From Marchantia polymorpha subsp. ruderalis (Eukaryota > Streptophyta > Marchantiopsida > Marchantiales > Marchantiaceae): a stretch of 64,000 nucleotides of DNA. A model generated the notes under the pieces. It searched no databases. It was not told the DNA's origin and saw only the letters and a list, made by a program, of their open reading frames with translations. Position numbers and translations under genes: made by a program. Of the stretch, positions 47,750 through 58,542 are shown piece after piece (positions within the stretch are counted from its first letter, which is position 1; each line of letters opens with the position of its first letter). The DNA lies in NCBI GenBank assembly GCA_037833965.1, contig AP031356.1, positions 24,822,501 to 24,886,500 of the forward strand, read 5' to 3'.

Positions 47750-50376
47750 TTCAACCTCGCCTGCACCAACACATATGAACGCCTTGCTCTACACTTTCAA
47801 CCTCCAGGATTTTGCTCTGGCGCACTTTTAGATGAGTCACTGACAGCAATCGGCCTTTGGAGAACGATAGCACAAGTGCCACAAGCCTTCCAGCATCCTA
47901 CGGGACTGCTTCGCAAGCGCAGCGACAAATTATCGAGCAATCAAAGTGAGTACAGTACTTTCTACCTGGAGTGGAGGAACATCCGTTCACAGTACCAGAA
48001 GGAACCAGCGACTCGAGAAACGTCAGACTAAAATACAGCCTCGAGGTTCCAGTACAATCGGGATTATCATCTTTTAAAGTCCATTTCAGGAGTGCTGAGG
48101 ATCTTGGGGCCCCCGGATAGGAAGGCCTTGCATGTGCGGCAAACATGTTCATTCCATATAACAGAAGGTCTTCCAAGCACATGCGGTTTCACGATACCGT
48201 CACAGATTCACTGATTGTTGGATCTACACCTACGCTCCTCGATCCAGTGACATCGCGCTATGCTTCCTGAAGCCTTTTCTCCAGTTGGGGCTTCTTCGGC
48301 CATCTGGCTTCGGCGCCAGTTGGTGGTATGATGAGAAAGACAAGACCCATGAACTAGAGTCCGGATGGCACATGGATGGAGAAAGCCAGACGAGAAAGCC
48401 CGATCGATGCGAATCAAAACCCATGCACAACGGCACGAGAGAGATCTCGATGTAATGCTCAGCTTGAGATTCCTCAGACTTAATCGAACGGTGGTTCTGA
48501 ATGAAAGTGGCCAACGGAATCACGCAGCGATTGAAAAGCCCGGTTCAGCACGGAATCCAGGAACGATCCAGTCATCAGTCGTCGAGTCCCCCAGAGCCCC
48601 ACGATCTTCGATCGATCTTCCAAAAGCAAAAGCCATCTATCTGATTTCTATACGACAAATTCAGCATGTGAAGTGAGAAGTATCAACAATATCTACAACA
48701 ACGTCGATCGACTTCATAAAACAGGTCCACCAGTTCTCAGTTCGTGCCCACGCCACATCACGTGACCCGGGAGGGGAATTTTATTCCTTGCAACTCTTCT
48801 CCTTCTTCTTCTTGTTTGGTGCCAAGTCCAAAAGTCTCATCGCCTCAGAAGTTTCCCCAGCATGTTGCAGCTGACGACTACACGTTGATGACGGTTGGAT
48901 TCCAAGATTCTTTGTCGCCAGGGATTGGAATATTACGAAGGCCATGCTTCGATTTTCCTTTGTCTGGAATCCCAAACACCTTTAGAATTAAAAGGTGAAT
49001 TAAAGGTAAAAGAATTACACGCTTTCCAAAAGAACGTAAAATATGAAAAGATCGAGTGAGCAAAACACAGCAATTAGGAAAGATTCACGTCTTCATTTCG
49101 TACACCAAAAGCGCAGCGTGCTGCCAGTTTCGATGAAGCTGCCTATGACTCTATAGTTTGCAGTTTATATATTGGAGCGAGTTCCCGTAATAAGAAATTG
49201 ACTTTGTAAAATCCGTCCGTTCATTACTGAGTATGAATTTTTTTGTTCTGGTGGAGTCCTGGCACTTCCTCAGAGAGAAAATAGCGGAGAGCCGTCTCAA
49301 GAGTATTATCGTCGTTCAGAATCTTTACATCCATGTTAAGTCTTCAAGACAGCACAGATCCACGTTGTGAGAGGATGAGTGGAAACCACAATTGATCTGA
49401 CCTTTCAAAGTATAGTCTGGGTCAAATTTTCGTCCGTTTCTTCGGAAAGTTTCAGCTATGAATGATTACTGATTGAAGCTTCATTGGTTTTACCGTTATT
49501 CAAACTTGTGTCAGATGTAACTCTGCAGCAACTCTTTACGTCTGAGCTATTGACTTCAGTGTCTTTAAAATGCGGATCCGTCGTGCAGTATTCCAAAGCA
49601 AATGTAGCGAAGCTATTAGTTGGTCATAGATAACGAAATCAAATGGACGGGATTGTGCGTAGGTAATCCAGGTCTTGACAATACAACGAGATATGAAACA
49701 TGGTTCTCTTATCAGGGCATATCCTAAGACAGTAGTTGCTGATAAGCGACAACAGTTGTGTCATTACTACACTGCCATGGTGTTGCGATCAAATGATATC
49801 ACAAATGATATCGATGATTCGAGCGAATCGGTGACTTGACGAGGAACAAAAATGTAGGTGAAATAAAGAATAGAAAGCTGTGGATGAGTACGATTGAATG
49901 CATGATAGTTAAGAAGACATCGCACAAATTTACCGTCCGCAAAGAAACCGATCTCACACGCAACTGGTATTTACTTAAGCCAAGCAAAAATGTCTCCCAC
50001 GAGCAATCTTTACTGCAAACCAAAGAAAGCATAATTGACGTGCATTCTCTTGTAGAATCTGATTCATTTTCACGTTCCAGCACCATAATCCTCCCCATGA
50101 ACAGCATACAGGTACCGTAGGTATGAATTCTAGATACGTTGATGCTGTAAGATGAAGAAGAATGTATACTATAGTCGGATCGAAGAGTATGATTATCTTC
50201 ATTCTCTTTAAACCCATTTTGTCTAACATGTTGACCATGTTGTCTAGCCGTCCTCTGCTGGAGAGGACGGCAGAAATGAAAGCTGCAGACGCTCTGAAGC
50301 TTTCATTTCACACAAAGCAGCCGTAGATTGTTCATTAGATCAAGTACAGTCTCTACATGTATAGATTCATTCCTCG

Positions 50377-50412
<36 letters not shown>

Positions 50413-51132
50413 GAAAAAAACCACATTATCTATTTAGAGCATGCTCAGGCACGGACAGTTGTATTCTTACAGTCGTTCCATCCCCTGGTCTGTTGGTTAT
50501 CAACGGGTCCTTGAGTCCATCACATTCGAGAGGTTTTCAGGCAGGTACTCCGAACAGAGCGAATGCTAAATCAAGTGCTACCAAGTGAACTAAGGAAGCG
50601 CGATGATTGTAAAGATATACTAGAACTACGATGGTAGTGTTCAAGCATCTAGGTGCTGTGATCTATCTAAGCTTTAGGAGAAGTCGCGGTTTCAGTCACA
50701 GGAGTGGTGGCATGTATGTCACTACCAGTGAGACTGCGCGGAAGCGCCTAGAAAGAACGCACCTGTTTTAGTCGCTCCCCGCTGCTAGTTACGTTCAGAT
50801 TGTTACAAAGACAACGAAGACAACTTGTGGACGCTTGAATGTTCATAGCTGAGAGCGAGTGGAGCGTGAACTCAATCATCAAACCGGTATTTGCGAGGCT
50901 TGGAAACAAGTTCATGTTTATTTCAGTGGCGTGATTGTCAGAAGTCAAATTTTTGAGACAAGAATCGGTCTTGACTCCTTGTGACTTGGCGGAAACCAAC
51001 GAAGTGAAATATTTGGGATAGAGTTTAAAACCTAAAACCTATGATTTTTACCCTAAAATTCAAAACCTAGAATTTTAACTTTAGTGTGTGGTTTTTCCAA
51101 ATGAAAAAGAAAAACCAATCATATATAGAGCA
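47750..51132. other. P450 upstream region and intergenic DNA
   Basis: The first several hundred bases contain the P450 promoter (minus strand); I could not fix a TATA box. ORFs at 47898-48182, 48208-48523 and 48365-48676 overlap on both strands and lack known features. An AT microsatellite lies at 50378-50409. Confidence 0.5.
50378..50409. repeat. TA dinucleotide microsatellite
   Basis: A run of about 16 uninterrupted TA units. It is probably length-variable between individuals and is not linked to a gene. Confidence 0.95.
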
Positions 51133-51137
51133 TAAGG
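51133..51137. repeat. Target-site duplication TAAGG
   Basis: TAAGG precedes the left LTR of the copia element and recurs at 56570-56574 directly after the right LTR. Confidence 0.92.
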
Positions 51138-51318
51138 TGATGATACCTACTGTGTGGAAGATAAAAAACTAGATTATAGAATTGAAACACACTGAATATA
51201 TAGAAGCAACTAGTATATGAAAAGCTAGTAGTGAGAAGCTCACTACACCAACTGGATGATAGCTACGTAACTTTATTGACCTACATCTGTAAGATAGCAG
51301 GAGAGTAGTCGTCCAACA
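51138..51318 (-). repeat. Copia 3' LTR
   Basis: This 181-bp copy is 21 bases shorter than the 5' LTR, mainly through deletions near its two ends and in the middle. It shares long blocks such as GAATTGAAACACACTGAATA. Confidence 0.92.
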
Positions 51319-51350
51319 CTCCCATGTACCCTAGTGCTACCAGATGAAAA

Positions 51351-51610
51351 CATCTCGGTAGGAGTGCGAAACCTTAGTTTCTACTACATGCTTCGAAGGT
51401 AACATGGACACATCGGACATCTCGAAAGGAGTGTGAAAACTTAGTTGCTCCTCCTTGCTTCGAAAGTAACGTGGACGCATAAGACATCTCGAAAGGGGTG
51501 CAAAAACTTAGTTGCTCCTCCTTGCTTCCAACGTCAACATGGATGCATAAGACATCTCGGCAGGAGTGCAAAAGCTTAGTCTCCTCCTCCCTACTTTGAA
51601 CTTGCTCTTT
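51351..51610 (-). repeat. 67-bp tandem array between pol and 3' LTR
   Basis: CATCTCG starts at 51351, 51418, 51485 and 51553, giving periods of 67, 67 and 68. Each unit includes a C/G-AGGAGTG block and a CTTAGTT...CTCC block. The fourth copy is partial. The array follows the RNase H end and lies just inside the 3' LTR. Confidence 0.9.
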
Positions 51611-53110
51611 CTCAAGGCTTTTGTGAGCATATCTGCCGGTTGGTCTTCTGTTGGTATGTATTCCACAGAGTTATCACCCGATAGCAAAAATGCCAATCAA
51701 CTTCAAAGTGTTTGGTCCTTCAGGATTGTTGGCCAATTTAATGTCACTATGATTGTCAACATCAATCCAGGTGGGATTTGAAGAATAGCATCCAAATTCT
51801 TGGAGTAATCTTCGAATCCACGTTGCTTCCATTGCGCACAAGCTTAACACACGATATTTGGATTCGCAACTGGAGCGAGTAGTGGAATGATACTGGTGAG
51901 GATCCTAAGATGAATAGGTATGCGCTAGTGAAGATGCGTTTGTCCAAGTCTGTTGCGTAGTTGGCATTAGAATATCCCTCAAGATTGTCATCCTCCTCAT
52001 TGACGTAGAAAAAGCCATATGAGGGGTATCTCTTAAGGTACCGTAAGATGCTTTTGAAACTGCGAGATGAAGTTTTTGACGTTCATGCATGTACCTGCTT
52101 GCCTGATTTGTTGCGATATCAGTTCGTGTACGGGTAAGGTACAACAGCTTTCCAACAAGGCGTTTGTAGGGCATTGAGTCGAAAGGAGAAGTACTAGTCT
52201 CGCGTCAAAGTTGAACACCTTCATTGAGCGGAATAAAGCTTGGTCTACACTTCAAGAAAGAAAATTTGTCCAGAACGGACAAATTTGTAGGTAGGACTCT
52301 TGGTGGAGTAGCAAGCCGCAAGGATGCCGAACAAAGTTGACGCCAAGGTATATTGTGATGAGACCAAGATCAGTCATAGCAAAGTACTCCATGAGCGATG
52401 TGGCAAGCGCTTCTATCATGCGAGAATTGCTTCCTGAAAGAAAGAGGTTGTCAAGATACAAGATTAAAAGAACAAGATCATCATCTTGTTGTTGGATGTA
52501 TAAATTGAAGTCTACATGACTAGGTTTGAGTTTTTTTTCTTGCAATTCATCATCGATCTGGTGGTACTATGTGCGCGGGCTTTGACGGAGGCCGTATAGT
52601 GCACGTTTGAGACAGCACACTTCGTGCTCTCGTCCGGCAATAACAAACCTCAAAGGTTGCTGCATGTACATTTCTTCTTCAAGGATTCCGTTCAAGAAGG
52701 CAGTTTGGACGTCAAGGTGACGTAGGGTCCAATTGTGATGAGAGGCAACAGCAGAGATGATGCTGATGGTCTTTCATTTCACCACTCATGCAAATATTTA
52801 TTTGTAGTTGATACCTTGTTGCTGCTGAAATCCGCGCGCAACTAGCCGGGTCTTGTATCGAGATGGTTGGCTAGGAGAGCCAGGCTTGACTTTAAAAATC
52901 CATCGTGCAGTAATCGCATGTTTGCCTAGAGGTAGAGATAGCAGCTCCCACGTGTCGTTTTGTAGTATGAACGCATACTCATCTTCCATTGTTGCAATCC
53001 AGTTAGCATCATCACATATGTCATGAAACTGCAAGTTCTCTCCGTCATTTGGGAGAAGTCCAGTGCTGACATCTGCAAAGACTACTGCCATGTAAGGATC
53101 CAAATGACGA
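51600..53110 (-). pseudogene. Copia reverse transcriptase and RNase H, broken
   Basis: Minus-strand frames give the RT entry (DDANWIATMEDEYAFIL, then ITARWIFKVKPGS, RLVARGFQQQQGINYK), the active-site region LVLLILYLDNLFLSG, where the family has YVDD, and IYLGVNF. RNase H traces follow (YKRLVGKLLYLTRTRTDI; SRYMHE), ending with VEYIPTEDQPADMLTKAL. The change of the second catalytic Asp to Asn and several frame breaks show it is inactive. Confidence 0.9.
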
Positions 53111-53175
53111 GTAGCTTGTCAAAGTCTGGTTGATCAACGTGGTCCGCTGGAAACATTCAAAGGTATCAAATCATC

Positions 53176-54650
53176 TCATGCTATGGGCGGCGTGACAATC
53201 GATGAATGTCCAATCGATTCGCCAAGATCATCATGTGTCGAGAAAGCCGGTGAAGCAGATTGTGAACTAATGGACTCACGAGAGTTAAGGGGTTGGTATG
53301 TAATAAGTGGCATGGATTCACTGTCAATGTGCAAGTTGAGCAGAATTTGGAGAGAACTGGATTTGTTGGCAGTTAAGATTTTTGAATTAGGGCTAGCCAA
53401 AATGTGAGGAGTTGATGTATCTTTGGATAGGCAGCTTGGATGGTTGTCCAATGCCGGAAGTTGGAAGTTCGACGTCGTCTCCAGTTGACCAACAACCTTT
53501 GCTTCATGGACATGTGCCGGAAGTACAGCCGTAGATGATTGTGTCGATGTAGATGCCATTGAGTCAAAGGCTGATGCAACGGATGTATCATCATCGATGA
53601 GTCCGATTGATGATGATTCAACAATCTGCACATCTCGTGATACTATCACCTTGCGAGTACAAGGATGATAACAACGATAGCCTTTGGCACGTGTATCATA
53701 ACTCAAAAGAATACACTCACAAGAGCGTGAATCTAGTTTACCTTGTTTGGAAGAGTGTTGATGTACAAACATTGTGCTCCCAAACACGCGTAAATGAGAT
53801 CATACATAAGGTTTTGTACCTATGAAAAAGCTCGGTTGGCGTGAGATCATGGGTCTCCTTTGAGCTTTGCACATTGAGTATCTCACATGCGGCTTGAACA
53901 TCATCTATCCAAAGATGATTTGGAAAGATCATGTCGATCAGTAAACATCTAGTGATGTCAAGGAGAAATTGATTTTGTCTCTCGGCGACTCCGTTCTGTT
54001 GTGAATTATGAGGGACAGTTAATTGTCGTTTTATGCCGTGAGTAGAACAATAGCCTGTCAATAGTCGAGAAATGTATTCTCCACCGTTGTCCGTGTGTAA
54101 AGTAAGAACGTTGAGTTGTAGTTGTTTCTTAGCTTCTTGATGACACAACTTGAACTTATCAAGACATTCGTCTTTTCGGGCTAAAAAATAAACCCAGAGA
54201 AAACGATTGTAATCATCAACAAAGGTAATGAAATACCTTGAGCCTCCGAAGTAAGGAATGCGGAATCAATCACAAATGTTCAAGTGCACTTATTCTAGTG
54301 GATAAGTGCATAAGTGGTAGCACGTTTAGAATTCCGAGTGCGAGCCTGCTTTCTGCGATTGCAACTTACGCATGGATTTTCAACAATGGTCAAAATCAGC
54401 AATCTTGAATAGGCTCTAGACGTCATCATGCGTCGTAATTCATTGTTGTTTGAAATGACCGAGTCGGCGATGCCAAATCTCCGAAGCACTTGGCTTATTG
54501 ATGGCGATGGTGTTTACTTCGGCACGTGTGATGGTGTCGTCTTGTAGTTTATACAAGCCTTGACAATCCTCCCAAGGGGCATCAAACTCACGGGTGAATT
54601 TGTTACTGATGACAATCTTATGACAAGAATTTATTATTGTCATTATCATC
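53176..54650 (-). pseudogene. Copia integrase, broken
   Basis: On the minus strand the pre-integrase segment SEIWHRRLGHFKQQ lies at the high-coordinate end. The catalytic core then reads LTLHTDNGGEYISR (Asp), PHNSQQNGVAERQN (Glu) and WIDDVQAACEILN. The 203-codon frame at 53176-53787 is the C-terminal domain and the spacer to RT (FGSTMFVHQHSSKQGKLDSR, then SRDVQIVES). Stops and frame changes separate the parts. Confidence 0.9.
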
Positions 54651-54799
54651 CTTACGGAAAAAATATTCTTTTGAATGGTGGAAGAATATAAAACATGTGG
54701 AACGGTTTGTACGTGTCTATTTGACAGTTGGACACTGACACTCCAATATCAAGGACGTCATGTCAATGACCACCGTCGAAGCACTTTTGATGTTGAATC

Positions 54800-56242
54800 G
54801 TTGTGAACATTGGCCAATTTCTGGTGATGTGGTGTGTGGCACCTGCGTCAAGATGATAATCAGAAGCTATTGACAGAGTTTCTTCCACAATGTTCAGCGT
54901 CACAACAAGAGCAGTTGATGTTGATATGGAGAGTGGATCTAAAAGCTCAATAGTCTAGGCTTCTACATCATTCAGATCGTCAAGATTGACAAATTTTTCT
55001 TCACCAGCATCAACTTCTTCATTGTTGTGTTCTAGACAATGAACTTCACCGCATGGACGTTGTTGTCTTCTCTTGTTATCGAAACAATGCTCCATGTCGC
55101 GCGTTTGATCAATGAGTGCTTGATTTCACATTCTCCATCAAGATGTCCTTCATCCAGGGAAAAGTCATAGAAAATGTTTGCTCGAGGACGTGAAGTTCCC
55201 CTTTGACAGATTTGCGGCTGAAAAGTTGATGAACCACCTGCAGATGGACCACCTGGACTAAAAGTAGAGCCATGAGATGAATAAAAATGGGACTCATCTT
55301 GTCCAACAATCGGCCGCGACGGAAACCAGTGTTGTTGTAGCTTGATAAGTTACTGTCATTGCCAACATTGATTCGGGACGGGATTCTGGTACGTGCTCTA
55401 TTTCGCTGGATTAGAAGTGCTTCTCTTGCCATTTCTTCACTAACCAAACCAATTGTTATTTTTTCACTTAGCAAGATGGATTCCATTTACTCGAATGAAG
55501 GAAGTACAGAGTTTTCCATGAGCATGCGGCAGACAATATCGTAATCTTCAAAAGATTTTTTAATGAGTAGTACACTATGACCTCATCCGCCAATATGACA
55601 TTGGTCTCTTCTAATATATATGTTATGTTTTTAATTTTGGTTAGAAGGGCATCCATCAAAGTGTTGTAAGTTTTTTTTTCAAAGCAAAGAATTAATCTAC
55701 AAGATAAGCTTTTAGAGGACCACTCTTTGACTCATAGCGACACTTTAAGTAGGACCAGCATGCTTTAGGCTCATTGTATCGTTTCAGTATCTTCATTCCA
55801 GAATTTTTAGCATTATTTAAGAGAATCCGATAATTCTGGAGCGAGCTACACTTTCATGTTGATTAATAGCAATCAATGTTGATGTAACACAATATTTAAA
55901 CAATCCACAACTAGACAGTGTGTGTTGGATTTGAAAGTACCATACACCGTAATTAGGTGTTGCTTCGAAATCATACGCCTCAAGGATGCTGGGATCATGA
56001 TTTGACAAAGTTGTTGTGGTCTCATTATCTTTGGTGACGAATCTAAGAGAACTGCTAGGATGCGAAGGTGGAGATACAAGATCATCATTTGCTCCATACA
56101 TACTAAACTCTTCATCGCCAAGGGCGGAACTAATGCCTATCGTGACATGGTGAGGGACAAGATCATCACCTACTCCAGACATTCTAAACTCTTCATCGCC
56201 AAGGGCGGAATTAATGTCTATCTCGGAAATGGTGAGAGACAA
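54800..56242 (-). pseudogene. Copia gag and protease, broken
   Basis: Gag opens at 56242 and is read in pieces: EAYDFEATPNYGVWYFQIQ, then LLTKIKNITYILEETNVILA, then MESILLSEKITIGLVSEEMA. A Cys-rich end near 55060 (HCFDNKRRQQRPCGEVHC) lies where the zinc knuckle is expected. The protease site at about 54840 reads DYHLDAGATHHIT; the family has D-S-G. The first 60 codons contain an in-frame duplication (see 56080-56241). Confidence 0.8.
56080..56241 (-). repeat. 81-bp in-frame tandem duplication in copia gag
   Basis: Two adjoining 81-bp units (56080-56160 and 56161-56241). Each encodes 27 residues containing SALGDEEF and DDLV. Because 81 is a multiple of three, the frame is kept. Confidence 0.92.
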
Positions 56243-56354
56243 AAAGAAATACTAAAGAGAGACTTATCAATGCAGGTCAACAATCACTCTTGCAGTAAAG
56301 AACCTGCATGCTAAAAAAGAAAAAAAAACGTGAAAATGACACTCCGAGGTGGAA

Positions 56355-56367
56355 TGCTCTGATACCA
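56355..56367 (-). other. Copia primer-binding site
   Basis: The minus strand reads TGGTATCAGAGCA directly after the 5' LTR, the classic plant copia PBS complementary to the initiator methionine tRNA. Confidence 0.95.
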
Positions 56368-56569
56368 TGATGAATGAACTAGTACTCATTGTGTGGAAGA
56401 TAAATAAACTTGATTATAGAATTGAAACACACTGAATATATAGTAGCAACTAGTCTATTAAAAACTACTAGTGAGAAGTTCACTACGAAACTACACCAAG
56501 TGGATGATAGCTACCTAACCTCATCGACATCCATATGGATGATAGCAGGAGTATAGTAGTAGTCCAACA
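56368..56569 (-). repeat. Copia 5' LTR
   Basis: 202 bp, starting TGTTGGAC on the element strand and ending TTCATCA next to the PBS. TAAGG follows on the plus strand at 56570-56574. Confidence 0.93.
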
Positions 56570-56574
56570 TAAGG

Positions 56575-57170
56575 TATAAGGTTAAGAGCTCGACTTAATA
56601 AGATGACGACCATCAAATTTCTGGAGCTAGATATGACATAGTCACTTGGAATGGGGTGATCTCATCTAATCGTAGTATCTCATCATTGAATACCATATCC
56701 CAAGATGTGACAGTTTTTAAACGCCAAAATGGATCAATGATACAACTCTAGAGCTCTATGCTGGGACACGGGATTCCACACTCTTGAATAATATAATCTT
56801 AGAGAACTTAGGATCAGAGGCTTTTGATGAAATTTACAGAATATATATATATCCCATCTTGCTTTGCAATTTGTCAAATTAGTGTTTAAATGGGTCCCTA
56901 CTGCAGTTCACAATGTCTCTTTTTCACCGGATAATAATCTCCAGATTCATCCCCATACGCTTCCTTTCCTCGTACCTGACCCTACCATCGAAATTTCATG
57001 CTTGATGGTTTTGTCTTCCTAATTTACCGGTCATTAACTGTTAGTCTGCTGATAGGGGAAATAGACTAATTCAATTGCTCTGAATGAAGTCCTGCGATCT
57101 CTGCTCAGAGAGTTCGCGAGATCCTACAAGTTATCATCTTCCATTACATCGACGAGAAGAGATCAAAAAC
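56575..57170. other. Intergenic, no gene
   Basis: AT-rich at first, then more balanced. No feature is supported. Confidence 0.5.
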
Positions 57171-57174
57171 AGGT

Positions 57175-57486
57175 TCATCTCGCGTGGCGTTCCTTCTCGA
57201 CCGGAATTTGTGAAGGACACCCAAGCCCGCAAACCGATTCTCCACAGTAAGGAATCACCGCAACCTCAATCGCCCAGCTGCTCATGGGTCCGTAACCCAC
57301 TGCAGAGCAACAGCTGCTAATGGCCTTGCACTTGACGTTCGCTACCTCCTCGCACTGCCTGTAGGCACCACCACGACGCCTCACCGCTCGAAGTCGATTG
57401 TCACCGGAGAAGAATTCAGGAACGCGGCCTATGATGATCTGCCCACTCTCTGGACACAATTCTGCTTTACATTCACCACGACTCGG
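57175..57486 (-). other. Cysteine-rich open frame, unassigned
   Basis: On the minus strand a frame of about 103 codons is open from a stop at 57487-57489 down to the stop at 57175. It holds nine Cys, in the local patterns GECKAELCPE, YRQCEEVANVKCKAISSCC and PYCGESVCGLGC, and a basic run AVRRRGGAYRQC. There is no ATG near its N-terminal end, so if real it is an exon. The RRRGGAY-x-x-C stretch resembles part of RALF peptides, but the rest does not fit. Function unknown. Confidence 0.25.
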
Positions 57487-57869
57487 TCAGGAACTTTAAT
57501 GAATTAAGATACCAAACGTGTCCTCGAAGTTTTCTCGAAGGTTGTCGGAGCGCAATCCAGTTTGCTGTTGTCACTGCTTCAGCCGGTCGCTTGCCTCTCT
57601 ACCCCTCGACATACTGCTGCTACTTTACTGTCCTCTCGTTCCTCGTTTGAATTCCTCGTTAGGAATGGAAATTCTGATCTCTTAACTCTACTCCGGTTAG
57701 AACCTGACGGAAGAACACAAGTCAAACCGACAGGATCGACCGGTGAAGCAGGTGGTGCCATGAATTGTCGGGACAGGACCTGACGTGACGCGCAAGTTCC
57801 GGATTTTGAGAACACACAAACAAACGGAGCGTTCTTCTAAAGAGAGCAGACGCTGGCCGCCGCTTTCCC

Positions 57870-57905
57870 TCTTGGGTATAAGAAGCTCGCAGTTCGTGTT
57901 CTAAA
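57870..57905 (+). promoter_or_regulatory. TATA-like promoter site
   Basis: GGGTATAAGAAG lies in a GC-rich segment upstream of the tandem repeat and the small ORF at 58324. It is a candidate core promoter for a plus-strand transcript. Confidence 0.35.
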
Positions 57906-57987
57906 GGAAAAAGCAAATTCACGAGGGCGTCCAGTCTTCGGAGCTCAGATTTTCAATTTAGACTAACGAGCTAATTTCAGGTGGAGA

Positions 57988-58139
57988 GAAGTGAAAATTC
58001 GCACAATTCGAGTGGTACATACGCAGCGTAGAACAGAGTGTAGAGAATTGCTCTGTGGAGATCGAGGGGTATCGAGAAGTCGCACAGTTCGACAGGTACA
58101 CACGCAGCCTAGAACAGAGTGTCGAAAATTGTTCTGAGA
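57988..58139 (+). repeat. Tandem duplication of about 86 bp, imperfect
   Basis: Copy one (about 57988-58058) and copy two (about 58074-58139) share GAAGT, CGCACA-TTCGA, GGTACA-ACGCAGC, TAGAACAGAGTGT, and AATTG-TCTG in order. It lies between the TATA-like site and the small ORF, so it would be in a leader. Confidence 0.85.
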
Positions 58140-58323
58140 GTTGCGCGATTAAATGGCTTCCGATGCGCGGCTTGTCTTTTTATTCTGGAATTGGAACCAG
58201 TCCCAATTTACTGCAAAGGGCGCTTTATGATTTATTGTTCTACAAACTCATTCTTAATTTCATTTTTTCCAATGCAGATTCAGCTTGAAATCGAGAGGTC
58301 TCGAGGAATTTTCGGAAGCAATC

Positions 58324-58542
58324 ATGGCGGATGGCGGTCAACATGCGGAGGAGGTCGGCTCCGATCTCCTCCGCGGATTGGTTTGTTTCGCACCTAAATC
58401 TCGGAGAGTGCTGATACCAGCTGAGGGCGAGCTGGTGCAGGATTGGGCCCTGCGATCGATGTCTGGAGAGGAGCGAGTAAATTTCCCGGCCGCGGTTCTT
58501 CGAGCGGTGGGCGTTGGGTTGTGCATTGGACGCGATGAGTGA
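58324..58542 (+). CDS. Small hypothetical protein, possibly first exon
   Basis: The 72-codon frame starts at an ATG with A at -3 and G at +4. The product begins MADGGQHAEEVGSDLLRGLV and is acidic to neutral, with no known domain. An acceptor-like TTTCCAATGCAG ends just before 58278, so a 5'UTR intron is possible. GTGAGG overlapping the stop could be a donor that takes the frame onward. Other frames continue open to about 59000 (58587-59000), which may be the remainder of a broken or spliced gene. I do not recognise it. Confidence 0.35.
   Translation: MADGGQHAEEVGSDLLRGLVCFAPKSRRVLIPAEGELVQDWALRSMSGEERVNFPAAVLRAVGVGLCIGRDE

Larger units (their letters stand above)
51138..56569 (-). mobile_element. 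Ty1-copia retrotransposon, complete ends, degenerate genes
   Basis: The 5432-bp element lies on the minus strand. On the plus strand its LTRs start TGATGA and end CCAACA; on the element's own strand this is TGTTGG...TCATCA. TAAGG flanks it on both sides and a classic PBS adjoins the 5' LTR. Order on the minus strand: gag (56242 to about 55000), protease (about 54840), integrase (54650-53740), reverse transcriptase (53110-52250), RNase H (52230-51600), a tandem array, 3' LTR. The LTRs differ by about a tenth plus several indels, so the insertion is old. All genes are broken by stops and frameshifts. Confidence 0.95.
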
